Part shown: positions 15,937 through 24,262 of the stretch, one piece after another
Numbering within the stretch: position 1 is the first letter of the stretch
How the letters are laid out: each line of letters begins with the position of its first letter
Source of the DNA: Microvirga soli
GTDB taxonomy: Bacteria; Pseudomonadota; Alphaproteobacteria; Rhizobiales; Beijerinckiaceae
NCBI RefSeq assembly: GCF_016734765.1
Contig: NZ_JAERQE010000026.1
Coordinates: forward strand, 1 to 64,000
DNA: 64,000 bases
Direction of reading: 5' to 3'
Notes under the pieces: model-generated
Told to the model about the DNA's origin: nothing
Database searches by the model: none
The model's input: only the letters and a program-made list of their open reading frames with translations
Program-made: the position numbers and the translations under genes

Positions 15937-16866
15937 TCACGGCAGTTGTTCCACCGGGCTACCAACGCTCGCCTTGTTCCCTCGTGTCTCTTGAACAATC
16001 CACTGCCGGAACGCGACCAATGGCGGGTACGCAGAGCGATTTGCAGGCCAAGCAAGGTAATACTGCTCTGTGCTTTGCATCGGCAGATCCAGCGCCCTGA
16101 CAAGATCGCCTCGTGCGAGCTCATCTTGAATGAGGAATTCGGGAAGCAGTGCTAAACCCAACCCTGAGATGGCAGCCTGAGCGGCCGTGGCAAACTGGTC
16201 GAACAGCATGCCATGCAACGGCTCGGCGAGCGCGCCATGCATCATAAACCAACACTCCCACGCATCCGGCCGTGACACAAGGTGCAGGAGCGGGGCTCTG
16301 AAAAGGTCGCTCGGCTTCTCAAACCTATACTGCTCCAAGAGCGAGCGGTTGCAGGTGGGTACCACCGTCTCGCTCATCAAGAACGCGAGCTCGGCGCCTA
16401 GCCAGTCCGGGCTGCCAAAGTGGATGGCAGCATCCGCCTGTTCCAGGCTGAAGTCGAACGGAGCGAGGCGCGTCGTCAGGTTGACTGTGATCCCGGGATT
16501 GTCCCGCAGGAAACCAGGAAGCCGAGGGGCCAGCCATCGGGTGCCGAAGGTCGGCAGGATCGCGAGATTGAGCGTTCCGCCCATGGGGTTCGCACGAAAG
16601 GCTAGCGTCGCGCTGTAGATCCGTCTGAGAGCCTCTCGGATTTCTCGGGCATAGGTTTCGCCAGCCAGGGTGAGACGGATGGTCTGGCGCTCCCGAAGAA
16701 AGAGATCCGAACCAAGCAGCTCTTCCAAGGCCCGAATCTGTCGGCTGACAGCTCCCTGGGTCAGGTTCAACTCCTCGGCCGCTGCCGTGATGCTCTGATG
16801 ACGCGAGGCGGCTTCGAAGGCGCGAAGCAGGGACATGGACGGCAGAAAGCGGCGGGCGATGGCCAT
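15937..16866 (-). CDS. LysR-family transcriptional regulator
   Basis: A ~309-aa LysR regulator of the GcvA-like type. The N-terminal winged helix-turn-helix is clear (LRAFEAASRHQSITAAAEEL, LTQGAVSRQIRALEELLG), followed by a substrate-binding effector domain. ATG 16866 is preferred because GAGGT lies eight bases upstream. Divergent transcription from the FAD oxidoreductase 130 bases away suggests it controls that gene and itself. The inducer is unknown, probably an amine or amino acid. Confidence 0.88.
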   Translation of the reverse strand: MAIARRFLPSMSLLRAFEAASRHQSITAAAEELNLTQGAVSRQIRALEELLGSDLFLRERQTIRLTLAGETYAREIREALRRIYSATLAFRANPMGGTLNLAILPTFGTRWLAPRLPGFLRDNPGITVNLTTRLAPFDFSLEQADAAIHFGSPDWLGAELAFLMSETVVPTCNRSLLEQYRFEKPSDLFRAPLLHLVSRPDAWECWFMMHGALAEPLHGMLFDQFATAAQAAISGLGLALLPEFLIQDELARGDLVRALDLPMQSTEQYYLAWPANRSAYPPLVAFRQWIVQETRGNKASVGSPVEQLP

Positions 16867-16996
16867 CTCATTACCTCTTCTCATGACCTGTTGAGGAAAA
16901 ACGGCTTGCTCTCAAGGTTGCTTCTGAGGATCTAATTACAAGAGGGAATGGTGCCTGAACAGGGCCGATCCTTCGCTCCAGACACAGGAACCTAGG

Positions 16997-18280
16997 ATGA
17001 AGAACGATCCGCGCAGCCATGGTCTATGGGAACGCTCGGCGCCTCAGGCCCCTCCAACGACGAGGTTGTCCGGCGATCTGACCGCTGATGTTGTGGTGAT
17101 CGGCGCAGGCTTTACCGGCCTTTCTGCGGCTCTCCATCTTGCCGAGGCGGGAGCCTCGGTGGTGGTACTTGAGGGCATACAGATCGGCTTTGGCGGCTCG
17201 GGCCGCAATGTCGGTCTCGTCAACGCAGGCATGTGGGTTATGCCCGATGATCTGCCGGGAGAACTGGGCGAGGTCTACGGCAACCGCCTGCTCCACCTGC
17301 TCGGCGACGCGCCGAGCCTTGTGTTCGAGCTGGTCGAGAAGCATGCCATCGCGTGCGAGATCGAGCGCAGCGGCACGCTTCATTGTGCTGTCGGTGCAAA
17401 GGGACTCGCCGAGCTTCAGGAGCGGGCACGTCAGTGGCAGGCTCGCGGTGCTCCTGTGCATCTGCTTAATACCGAGGAGACTGCTCACAAGGTCGGAACG
17501 AGCAGCTACTCCGGCTCCCTTCTCGATCTCCGTGCCGGAACCATTCAGCCGCTGGGCTATTCTCGCGGACTAGCAGGCGCTGCCATCAAGGCAGGGGCCC
17601 GGATCTTCACCTCAAGCCCTGTTGTGGATGCCGAGGAAGCGGATGGCGGGTGGCGAGTGCGCACGCATAGTGGATCGGTGTGGGCCAAATGGGTCATCGT
17701 CGCGACCAATGCCTACACGACCCATGTCTGGCCACAGATCCGCGCCGAGCTCGTACATCTTCCTTACTTCAATCTTGCGACGAAGCCTCTCAGCGACAAC
17801 CTGCGCAACACAATTCTGCCCGAGCGCCAGGGTGTCTGGGACACGAATGAAATTCTCAGCTCGTATCGCTTCGATCAGCAAGGGCGTCTCGTGTTCGGAA
17901 GCGTCGGCGCACTCCGTGGGCTGGGGCAGAGCATCCACCCGAACTGGGGCCGGCGCGCTCTGCGAAAGCTTTTTCCGCAACTGGCCGACATCGCATTCGA
18001 ATACGAGTGGTACGGCAGCATCGGCATGACCAGCAACAATCTGCCGCGATTCCACAGGCTGGCGCGGAACGTGGTGTCGTTCAGCGGCTATAACGGCCGC
18101 GGCATTGCACCCGGGACCACCTTCGGACGCATCCTCGCGCGGCTTGTCCTCGGAGACATCCAGGAGGCCGATCTGCCGCTTCCCATGACCGAACCTGAGC
18201 CCGTTCGCTACCGGGCCGTGAAGGAAGCCTATTACGAAGTCGGTGCTCAGATCGCCCACGCGGCGACCGCGCGGTTCTGA
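16997..18280 (+). CDS. FAD-dependent amine/amino-acid oxidoreductase (DAO family)
   Basis: A 427-aa flavoprotein of the DAO superfamily, close in layout to PuuB-type gamma-glutamylputrescine oxidases. The Rossmann FAD motif VVVIGAGFTGLSAALHLAE is at ~31-50 and SGRNVGLVNAG at ~67-77. The C-terminal FAD/substrate region includes SGYNGRGIAPGTTFGR. It likely oxidises an amine or amino acid with release of imine and reduced flavin or peroxide. No operon partner is visible; the divergent LysR is the probable regulator. Exact substrate uncertain. Confidence 0.83.
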   Translation: MKNDPRSHGLWERSAPQAPPTTRLSGDLTADVVVIGAGFTGLSAALHLAEAGASVVVLEGIQIGFGGSGRNVGLVNAGMWVMPDDLPGELGEVYGNRLLHLLGDAPSLVFELVEKHAIACEIERSGTLHCAVGAKGLAELQERARQWQARGAPVHLLNTEETAHKVGTSSYSGSLLDLRAGTIQPLGYSRGLAGAAIKAGARIFTSSPVVDAEEADGGWRVRTHSGSVWAKWVIVATNAYTTHVWPQIRAELVHLPYFNLATKPLSDNLRNTILPERQGVWDTNEILSSYRFDQQGRLVFGSVGALRGLGQSIHPNWGRRALRKLFPQLADIAFEYEWYGSIGMTSNNLPRFHRLARNVVSFSGYNGRGIAPGTTFGRILARLVLGDIQEADLPLPMTEPEPVRYRAVKEAYYEVGAQIAHAATARF

Positions 18281-18286
18281 GATCGG

Positions 18287-19009
18287 TTACGCGGAGATGG
18301 AATACGTGACGCGATTTGACGGCGTTACGAGAATGGAAAGCGAGATCGGACTTTTCCTGCGTCCGATCACCAGCTTCTCGATGCGATAAACGGGCTGCGA
18401 CGGAGGGCAGGCGAGAAGCTCGCACTCGTTCGGAGAGGGAGCGTCCACATTGATGGTTCGCTCCGCCGCGGTCGGCTGCTCCCCATAGAAGGTCTTCAGG
18501 GCCTCATTGAAGGACCCGCCCTTCATCACGGGATCGATCGCCTTTTCATAGCGGCTGCGCAGGAAATAGAGCTCCTCGATGGTCAGCGGTCGCCCGTCCA
18601 CCAGCAGCAGGCGGCGAATCCCGACGACGTCATCGTCGGCCGTGGCCTGGAGGCGCTCCATCACGCCTTCCGGCGGAGCATGGCTGCCTTTCTCCAGCAC
18701 CCTGTAGCTGACACTGTGACCGAGGCTTGCCAGAGACTCCGTGAAACCGGTCAGCGATACGAGGGTCTGCTTGAGCTTGGGCTCGGTGACGAGCGTGCCC
18801 TTGCCGTGAACCCGCCGCAGATAACCCTCCGCGCAGAGTTCGGTTACCGCCCGTCGCAAGGTAATCCGGCTGACTCCGTAATGCTCACACAGCTCCGTCT
18901 CCGACGGGAGATAGGTTCCGCTGCGACGATGCCCGGTCTTCAGGTCGCCGAGGATCAGACGCTTCACCTGATCGTAGAGGGGGGTCAGGTTGTCGTATTT
19001 GACCGTCAT
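18287..19009 (-). CDS. GntR-family regulator with UTRA domain
   Basis: A 240-aa regulator of the HutC/UTRA subfamily. The winged helix-turn-helix is at ~8-75 (LPSETELCEHYGVSRITLRR) and the UTRA ligand domain at ~95-235. UTRA domains bind small sugars or amino-acid-derived effectors. It lies on the same strand just after the FrlB-like gene. Short palindromes built on TATGA/TCATA arms upstream of both genes are candidate operators. It probably represses the Amadori-product genes until a phosphorylated intermediate appears. Confidence 0.88.
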   Translation of the reverse strand: MTVKYDNLTPLYDQVKRLILGDLKTGHRRSGTYLPSETELCEHYGVSRITLRRAVTELCAEGYLRRVHGKGTLVTEPKLKQTLVSLTGFTESLASLGHSVSYRVLEKGSHAPPEGVMERLQATADDDVVGIRRLLLVDGRPLTIEELYFLRSRYEKAIDPVMKGGSFNEALKTFYGEQPTAAERTINVDAPSPNECELLACPPSQPVYRIEKLVIGRRKSPISLSILVTPSNRVTYSISA

Positions 19010-19064
19010 CTCATTCGCTCATGAAAAGCGGGCAGGGGTATCATGGCCCTCGAACGCCGATGGC

Positions 19065-19080
19065 TATGATGGCATTCATA
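19065..19080. promoter_or_regulatory. Candidate GntR autoregulatory site
   Basis: TATGATGGCATTCATA has perfect TATGA/TCATA arms and lies ~55 bases upstream of the GntR start. It resembles the tandem palindrome before frlB (20214-20235). Confidence 0.4.
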
Positions 19081-19117
19081 ACGCATCCCCTGACGAAGGA
19101 AAGAAGCGGTCTGGGAG

Positions 19118-19146
19118 CCTCTCCCACCGGTATGGGGCGGGAGAGG
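19118..19146 (-). terminator. Hairpin after the FrlB-like gene
   Basis: An 8-bp stem (CCTCTCCC/GGGAGAGG) with a 13-base loop lies 10 bases after the stop codon. No strong T-tract follows, so it may be a weak terminator or an mRNA-end stabiliser. Confidence 0.4.
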
Positions 19147-19155
19147 AGGAAGCTA

Positions 19156-20157
19156 TCAGTAGCTGATCTTCTTCATATAGCGGCGGCCTTCGAGCATCGT
19201 GTGCTGACGAAGGTCGGCCAGCTTGTAGGCGAACCTCCAGAGAGTATCGAAGAAGATGAGGGGCACGAGGTTGCCCTTGAACTCGTCGTCGATCCCCGTG
19301 AGATCCAGCTCCTGGGCATCAAGAACCATGATCTTTTCCGGGGAGCCGAACCTGTCGAGGAAGCCCTTGGCGCGCTCTTCCAGCGGACGGGTCTCGTCCA
19401 GGCCCATCATCATGATGAAGGCCCTGTCCCTGTCCAGAACTTCGAACGGGCCATGGAAGAACTCGTTGGCATGGATCGCCTGCGAATTGATCCACTGCAT
19501 TTCCATCAGGACGCAGATCGCGAAGGAATAGGCCGCACCGTAAGAGGCGCCGCTTGCCACCGTGTAGACGACGGATTCGTCCTTGAACCGCGGAGCGTAC
19601 GTCTCGAACAGATCCGCGAAATGGACATGCGCCTTGTCGATGGCCGTTTGGAGGTTGCCGAGGCTCGCCAGAAGGGGGCTGAGCTCGTCCACGCCGTCAT
19701 AGATCTTCACCAAGCCCATGACGATCTGGTACAGGCGGGAGTAGTTGCTGTCGACGGCGTCGATGGGCACACCCGTCGTATAAGGCGCCTCGAAGCGAAC
19801 AGGGAATTCGACCGCCTGGGAGAGAGGCGAAGACGGATCGACGCTGAGGCCGATGGTCGTCGCCCCCTTGGAGCGCGCATGCTCCGCCGCCCGAAGTGTC
19901 TCTTTGGTCGTGCCTGTCATGGAGCACAGGATGACGAGGGAATCGGCGTTCAGGGTTTTCGGATCGCGCTGAACGAACTCATCCGCATTGTAGCAGTCGG
20001 ACGGCAGGGCTGCGGAATGACGGTCGAGGAGATACTTAGCCGGATACATCACCGACAGGGAGCCGCCGCAAGCGACAAAGAAAACATGCTTGATCGTCTT
20101 GCCGGACAAGGCGTCCAGGGCTTTTTTTACATCGGCGTTCAATTCGGTTTGGCTCAT
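19156..20157 (-). CDS. frlB: FrlB-like SIS-domain deglycase
   Basis: A 333-aa double-SIS protein related to fructoselysine-6-phosphate deglycase and glucosamine-6-phosphate isomerase domains. The first SIS site shows VFFVACGGSLSVMYPAKYL and ILCSMTGTTKETLRA; the second shows YTVASGASYGAAYSFA and HANEFFHGPFEV. The reaction would split a phosphorylated Amadori compound into glucose 6-phosphate and the free amine or amino acid. ATG 20157 has a GGGGA site; a longer reading upstream lacks one. It is transcribed divergently from the FrlD-like kinase, its expected pathway partner. The particular amino acid released is not evident. Confidence 0.8.
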   Translation of the reverse strand: MSQTELNADVKKALDALSGKTIKHVFFVACGGSLSVMYPAKYLLDRHSAALPSDCYNADEFVQRDPKTLNADSLVILCSMTGTTKETLRAAEHARSKGATTIGLSVDPSSPLSQAVEFPVRFEAPYTTGVPIDAVDSNYSRLYQIVMGLVKIYDGVDELSPLLASLGNLQTAIDKAHVHFADLFETYAPRFKDESVVYTVASGASYGAAYSFAICVLMEMQWINSQAIHANEFFHGPFEVLDRDRAFIMMMGLDETRPLEERAKGFLDRFGSPEKIMVLDAQELDLTGIDDEFKGNLVPLIFFDTLWRFAYKLADLRQHTMLEGRRYMKKISY

Positions 20158-20213
20158 CGTCGATCCCCAAGTGGTAGCCCATCTGCCGCTCGCAGAGGAG
20201 GCTGACATGTTCC

Positions 20214-20235
20214 TATGACGTCATATGACATCATA
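20214..20235. promoter_or_regulatory. Tandem palindromic operator upstream of frlB
   Basis: TATGACGTCATA (20214-20225, a perfect palindrome) overlaps TATGACATCATA (20224-20235). The spacing and GntR-like arms suggest the GntR-UTRA regulator binds here. It lies ~57 bases upstream of frlB. Confidence 0.5.
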
Positions 20236-20341
20236 TTCCGTTCTGGCAAGCTTTTTTCCGAGGAGTAGGCCGGTTGGACTTGGGAAGGGCTGGAACTCTG
20301 GGGGCAGCCCAGGAACGCAAATTGACAGTCTGACATGAACG

Positions 20342-20355
20342 TGGGAACGTTCTCA
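20342..20355. promoter_or_regulatory. Candidate LacI-family operator upstream of frlD
   Basis: TGGGAACGTTCTCA is a near-perfect palindrome centred on AACGTT, 23 bases before the kinase start. The same core occurs upstream of the TRAP operon (22556-22569), next to the lacI-family gene. Confidence 0.55.
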
Positions 20356-20378
20356 CAGCCGCCTTTGGGAAATGGATA

Positions 20379-21221
20379 ATGACGAAAATAGTCGCAGTCG
20401 GGGACAACGATGTTGATTGCTATCACGCGCGTAACGAGATGTTTCCAGGAGGAAACTGTTTTAACGTAGCGGTATTTGCGCGCCGCTTCGGAGCGACTGC
20501 GAGCTATGTTGGCGCTGTTGGGCTCGATGCTGCAGGCGACGCCATGCAACGGGCGCTCGTCGCCGAGGAAGTCATTACGGACAGGCTGAAGGTTTTGCCG
20601 GGGTCAACAGCTTATTGCGTTATAGGGCACCGCAACGGAGACCGTGTCTTCCTGAAGTATGATCTCGGCGTCTCGATGTTCGAGCCGGACGACCAGGACT
20701 TCACTTACGTCGAGTCTTTCGATGCCGTTCACATCGGACAATCAAGCGGTCTCGATGCGCATCTTGTGCGGTTCGCAAAGACAGCCAAACTCTCCTATGA
20801 CTTTTCCACGCGCCGGGACGCTCATCACCGTGCCTCCATCGCGCCGCTTTGCTATCTCGCCTCGATTTCGGGCGGCGATCTTGCCTTGTCGGATGCCGAG
20901 GCGCTACTGCGAAACACCTTGGATGCCGGTGCGCAATGGTGCCTTGTGACTCGAGGAGACCAAGGGGCGATTCTCGGTCGCGGGGATCAGATTTTCAGAG
21001 TTCCAGCCGTGTCGATTGAAGCCGTCGATACGCTCGGGGCGGGAGATACGTTCATCGCACGCACCCTGGTCGGCCTCTTGCGTAAGGAGGAGCCTCCGGA
21101 ACTTCTGCGGGCTGCAGCTCATGAAGCCGCCGAAACCTGCATGCGCATCGGTGCCGTCGGCCATGCTGCTCCGATGGCTGTGAATGCAGGCGATATCCCC
21201 GCTCTTGAGGATGTGCGCTGA
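20379..21221 (+). CDS. frlD: FrlD-like PfkB-family sugar kinase
   Basis: A 280-aa PfkB kinase most like fructoselysine 6-kinase. The first motif PGGNCFNVAVFARRFGA (~23-39) binds substrate, and the second, DTLGAGDTFIARTLVGLL, holds the catalytic Asp and anion hole. It would phosphorylate an Amadori sugar-amine at C6 before the FrlB-like enzyme splits it. It stands alone on the plus strand between divergent frlB and convergent lacI. The LacI-type palindrome before it points to substrate induction. Confidence 0.8.
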   Translation: MTKIVAVGDNDVDCYHARNEMFPGGNCFNVAVFARRFGATASYVGAVGLDAAGDAMQRALVAEEVITDRLKVLPGSTAYCVIGHRNGDRVFLKYDLGVSMFEPDDQDFTYVESFDAVHIGQSSGLDAHLVRFAKTAKLSYDFSTRRDAHHRASIAPLCYLASISGGDLALSDAEALLRNTLDAGAQWCLVTRGDQGAILGRGDQIFRVPAVSIEAVDTLGAGDTFIARTLVGLLRKEEPPELLRAAAHEAAETCMRIGAVGHAAPMAVNAGDIPALEDVR

Positions 21222-21283
21222 GAGCAATGCGCGGTACGGCGGAGAGGGGACAATTCGCCGCCCCGCCAAACGGGAGAGGCCTG

Positions 21284-22432
21284 TCAGGCCTTCGCGGATT
21301 TGCGTCGCTCCGGCCGATTAGAGCCTTGGTGGCCTTCGGCTTTTAGTGGTGCAACCGAGCCCCGCACGCGCATGCTTGGTGCGAGGATTTGATGCTGAAA
21401 CGGTGACGTGTCGCCATTGATACGCGCCAGAATCAGACGCGCCGCGGTGCGTCCCATTTCGTTGAGCGGCTGGGCGATCGCACTGATGCCCGGTCGAAGG
21501 AAGCGCATCCATTCAAGATCGTCGAAGCAGATGATGGACAGATCCTGCGGCAGGTCCAGCGCAAGCTCGCTGATCGCATCCATGGTCCCCGCCGACATCA
21601 GGCCGTCGGTCGTAAAGAGTGCGGTTGGGCGTCCATTGCCCTGGAGCAGATCCAGCGTTTCCTCCTTGGCGGCTTCCGCGGAGTAGGCCCCGACTCGCCG
21701 GACAAGATCGAGCTCGACGGGGATACCCGCCTCCCGATGCGCCTGCAGGTAGCCTACAAGACGTTGCCAACTCGGATAGAGCGTTGCCGCATCGACCCGC
21801 CCATGGGCCTCGAGATCGATGAAGGACTTCAAGTCGCCCGCTGCGAACTGCTCCAGCTCCGAGATCAGTCCGATTCGACGATGGCCCGCGGCAATGACAT
21901 GTTCGATGCACGCCTTGGCGCCTTGGACGTTATCCACGGTCACTGCGTCCGCCTCGAGGCCGTGGACGAGGCGGTCGATCTGGACGATAGGGCAGCCGGC
22001 AGCCACGATCTCTCGCAGATGTTGGGCGGTCTGAAGATCCGACGGCGCGACGATCATCCCGTCGACCTGCTTCTCGGTCAGAAGCTGCACGGCTTCCCGT
22101 TCCCGTTGTAGGATCTCATCGCTGTTGGTGACAACGATACCGAAGCCGCGACTACGGGCGACATCGGCGATTCCGCGCAGGACGCTGGCGTAGAATGGGC
22201 TTTCCATGTCGCCGGCGACGACCCCGATGGTCTGGGTTTTGCCGGTGATCAGTCCGCGGGCGAGCAGATTTGGGCGATAACCCAGCTTCTCTGCCGCTTC
22301 CCGCACCTTGTCGCGGATGGACTCGCTGGAATAACCATAGCCTCCCAGAACGCGTCCAGCCGTTGCCGTGCTCACGCCTGCAAGCCGGGCAACTTCGATG
22401 ATGGTCACGTTCTTCGCGCGCTTTTCAGTCAT
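21284..22432 (-). CDS. LacI-family transcriptional repressor
   Basis: A 382-aa LacI/GalR regulator. The N-terminal helix-turn-helix reads TIIEVARLAGVSTATAGRVL and is followed by a hinge and a periplasmic-binding-like effector domain (TIGVVAGDMESPFYASVLRG ... LFTTDGLMSAGTMDAI). It is divergent from the TRAP operon and faces frlD. AACGTT-centred palindromes upstream of both suggest it represses uptake and kinase together. The hinge-helix Leu usually contacts the central CpG, consistent with these sites. Confidence 0.9.
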   Translation of the reverse strand: MTEKRAKNVTIIEVARLAGVSTATAGRVLGGYGYSSESIRDKVREAAEKLGYRPNLLARGLITGKTQTIGVVAGDMESPFYASVLRGIADVARSRGFGIVVTNSDEILQREREAVQLLTEKQVDGMIVAPSDLQTAQHLREIVAAGCPIVQIDRLVHGLEADAVTVDNVQGAKACIEHVIAAGHRRIGLISELEQFAAGDLKSFIDLEAHGRVDAATLYPSWQRLVGYLQAHREAGIPVELDLVRRVGAYSAEAAKEETLDLLQGNGRPTALFTTDGLMSAGTMDAISELALDLPQDLSIICFDDLEWMRFLRPGISAIAQPLNEMGRTAARLILARINGDTSPFQHQILAPSMRVRGSVAPLKAEGHQGSNRPERRKSAKA

Positions 22433-22531
22433 GTGTTCCTACGCCGGCCTTTCCGGCCGAGCTTAGCTAGTCAACAGTTCGTTGGGTGCCCTCCAAAGGA
22501 TGAGGTTCAAGGAAAGATTTCGCCTTGACGC

Positions 22532-22569
22532 TCCGAACGTTCGATGATGATACTATGAGAACGTTCGCA
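22532..22569. promoter_or_regulatory. Two LacI-type operators before the TRAP operon
   Basis: CTCCGAACGTTCGATG (about 22532-22547, with a perfect CGAACGTTCG core) and TGAGAACGTTCGCA (22556-22569) lie in the lacI/TRAP divergent gap. The second matches the site before frlD at 12 of 14 positions. Confidence 0.6.
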
Positions 22570-22705
22570 CAAACAACTCCGAACTTGGGTTTTCGCGATC
22601 TAGGCGCCCAAGGCGCGGCGGGAGAGAGGTAGCATCCTGGGCCAGAGGAAGCGGCAGGGATGCAGGAAGAAGACTTGTTATAATCAAGACAAAAGGGAAC
22701 TGAGC

Positions 22706-23701
22706 ATGAAGTCACGTCGGAATTTTCTGGCCGGGGTCGCGATCCTTGCAACCCTGCCAATGTTCTCCGCTGCCGCCCTGGCACAGAAAGTTGAGTTGCG
22801 CCTAGCCCACGTCAACCAGCCGACCATCGAGGCGCATAAGGTCGCCGTCGAAGTGGCCGAGCGCATCGCGAAGCGGAGCGATGGACGCATCACGATCAAG
22901 CTCTTCCCCGGTGGCATGCTGGGAACGACGACCGATATGCTGGAGCAGGCAAGCCAAGGCGAGCCGATTATCACGTTCACCGACGCTGCTTATCTTGCAA
23001 GCTTCGGCGTTCCAGAAATGGGCGTTGTCGGCGGTCCGTTCATCGTCGAGAACAATGAAGAAGCTGAGCGTCTGGCGTTCTCCCCTCTGATGAAAGGATG
23101 GTACGATAAGCTTGCGGAGAAGGCGAAGATCCGCGTTCTCGCTCTCAACTGGTTTGACGGCGCCCGTCACATGATCGGGAGCAAGCCCTATCCGACTCCT
23201 GCCGATCTCAAGGGCGTGAAGGTTCGCGTCCCACCGGTGCCGACCTGGCAGAAGACCTTCGAGCCACTCGGCGCGATCCCAACCACGGTCGAGGCAGCCG
23301 AGACCTACTCCGCCTTGTCGCAAGGTGTCGTGAATGCCGGTGAGTCTCCCCTGACTGGATTGCGAGCGAACCGGTGGTATGAGGTGGTCAAGGACATCAC
23401 GCTGACGGGCCATTTCAATCTCTTCACCGGCTGGGTGATGAGCGACGCGGCCTACACTGCGCTGAGCGAGGCAGATCGCGTTATGCTGCTGGAGGAATTT
23501 CGCACAGGTGGTCAGGAGCTCGCCAAACGCTCGACCAACATGAACGACGCGATCCGCAAGGAATTCGAAGCGAAGGGTGTCAAATTCCACAACGCGGACG
23601 TTCCCGCCTATCGCAAAGCAACGGCGTCGTTCTACACCAGCTTCCCGCAATGGCCTGCGGGTCTGTTCGATCAGGTTCGCGCAGCCGCATCGGGCAAGTA
23701 G
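22706..23701 (+). CDS. TRAP transporter solute-binding protein (DctP family)
   Basis: A 331-aa periplasmic binding protein. A signal peptide (~1-26, MKSRRNFLAGVAIL...ALAQ) is followed by the DctP fold. Family features include LRLAHVNQPTIEAHKVA, GMLGTTTDMLEQASQG and the SALSQGVVNAGESPLTG segment near the ligand Arg region. It delivers ligand to the DctQM membrane pair encoded next. The operon context suggests the ligand is an Amadori compound or a related sugar acid, but TRAP systems usually need a carboxylate, which a fructosyl amino acid has. Confidence 0.88.
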   Translation: MKSRRNFLAGVAILATLPMFSAAALAQKVELRLAHVNQPTIEAHKVAVEVAERIAKRSDGRITIKLFPGGMLGTTTDMLEQASQGEPIITFTDAAYLASFGVPEMGVVGGPFIVENNEEAERLAFSPLMKGWYDKLAEKAKIRVLALNWFDGARHMIGSKPYPTPADLKGVKVRVPPVPTWQKTFEPLGAIPTTVEAAETYSALSQGVVNAGESPLTGLRANRWYEVVKDITLTGHFNLFTGWVMSDAAYTALSEADRVMLLEEFRTGGQELAKRSTNMNDAIRKEFEAKGVKFHNADVPAYRKATASFYTSFPQWPAGLFDQVRAAASGK

Positions 23702-23776
23702 AATCCGGCCATTTATGGCATAGCGCGGCGTCTCGGGAGCTTGCCGCGGCGCCGCGGAATCCATCTAATCCGGAGC

Positions 23777-24262
23777 ATGAACTTGCGTTTTATTAATTGG
23801 ATCGGCGAGTTGGTCGGGAGTTTCATTCCCGTCATTCTTCTGGCACTCGTCATCATCAGTGTCGGCGCGGACGTCGTTGGCCGCAACGTCTTCTCTGCGC
23901 CAATATTCGGCGCGAGTGAGGTGTCCGTGCTAGCCTTCGTATGGCTGGTGTGGCTCGGCGTAATCGGCGCCGCCAAGCGGGACGACCTGATGGGAGTTCG
24001 CTACTTCGTCGATCTCCTTCCTCCACGCGGCAGGCGCCTGGTTCATGCCACGATGAACGTCCTCGTCGCCTTGATTGCCGCCGGCGTGATCTATGCGGCG
24101 ATCATGCAGATCAGAACCGCCCGATTTACGACGTTCATGTCCATCGGCGTTCCGAAGTGGGTCATGTCGGTCGGTCTCGCAATTTCCATGGCCGCAATCT
24201 TCGTGATGTATCTCGCAAGAGCTTGGAGCGAGTTTAGGCAGGTTAGGAGCGTCGGTCGGTGA
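23777..24262 (+). CDS. TRAP transporter small permease (DctQ family)
   Basis: A 161-aa protein with four predicted membrane helices, typical of DctQ. Conserved features include VVGRNVF and the FVWLVWLGVIGAAKRDD segment. ATG 23777 is preferred to a TTG at 23741. Its TGA overlaps the GTG of the large permease (GTGA), indicating coupled translation. Confidence 0.88.
   Translation: MNLRFINWIGELVGSFIPVILLALVIISVGADVVGRNVFSAPIFGASEVSVLAFVWLVWLGVIGAAKRDDLMGVRYFVDLLPPRGRRLVHATMNVLVALIAAGVIYAAIMQIRTARFTTFMSIGVPKWVMSVGLAISMAAIFVMYLARAWSEFRQVRSVGR

Noticed and set aside
19021..20205. Plus-strand 394-codon frame
   Set aside because: Antisense to the SIS-domain deglycase and rich in Arg/His/Gly as expected of a GC-rich shadow.
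21275..21292. GAGGCCTGTCAGGCCTTC as a terminator between frlD and lacI
   Set aside because: It overlaps the lacI coding end, has a 3-base loop and no T-tract, so I do not list it as a feature.
22802..23764. Minus-strand 320-codon frame
   Set aside because: Antisense to the TRAP binding protein, which has a signal peptide and family motifs.
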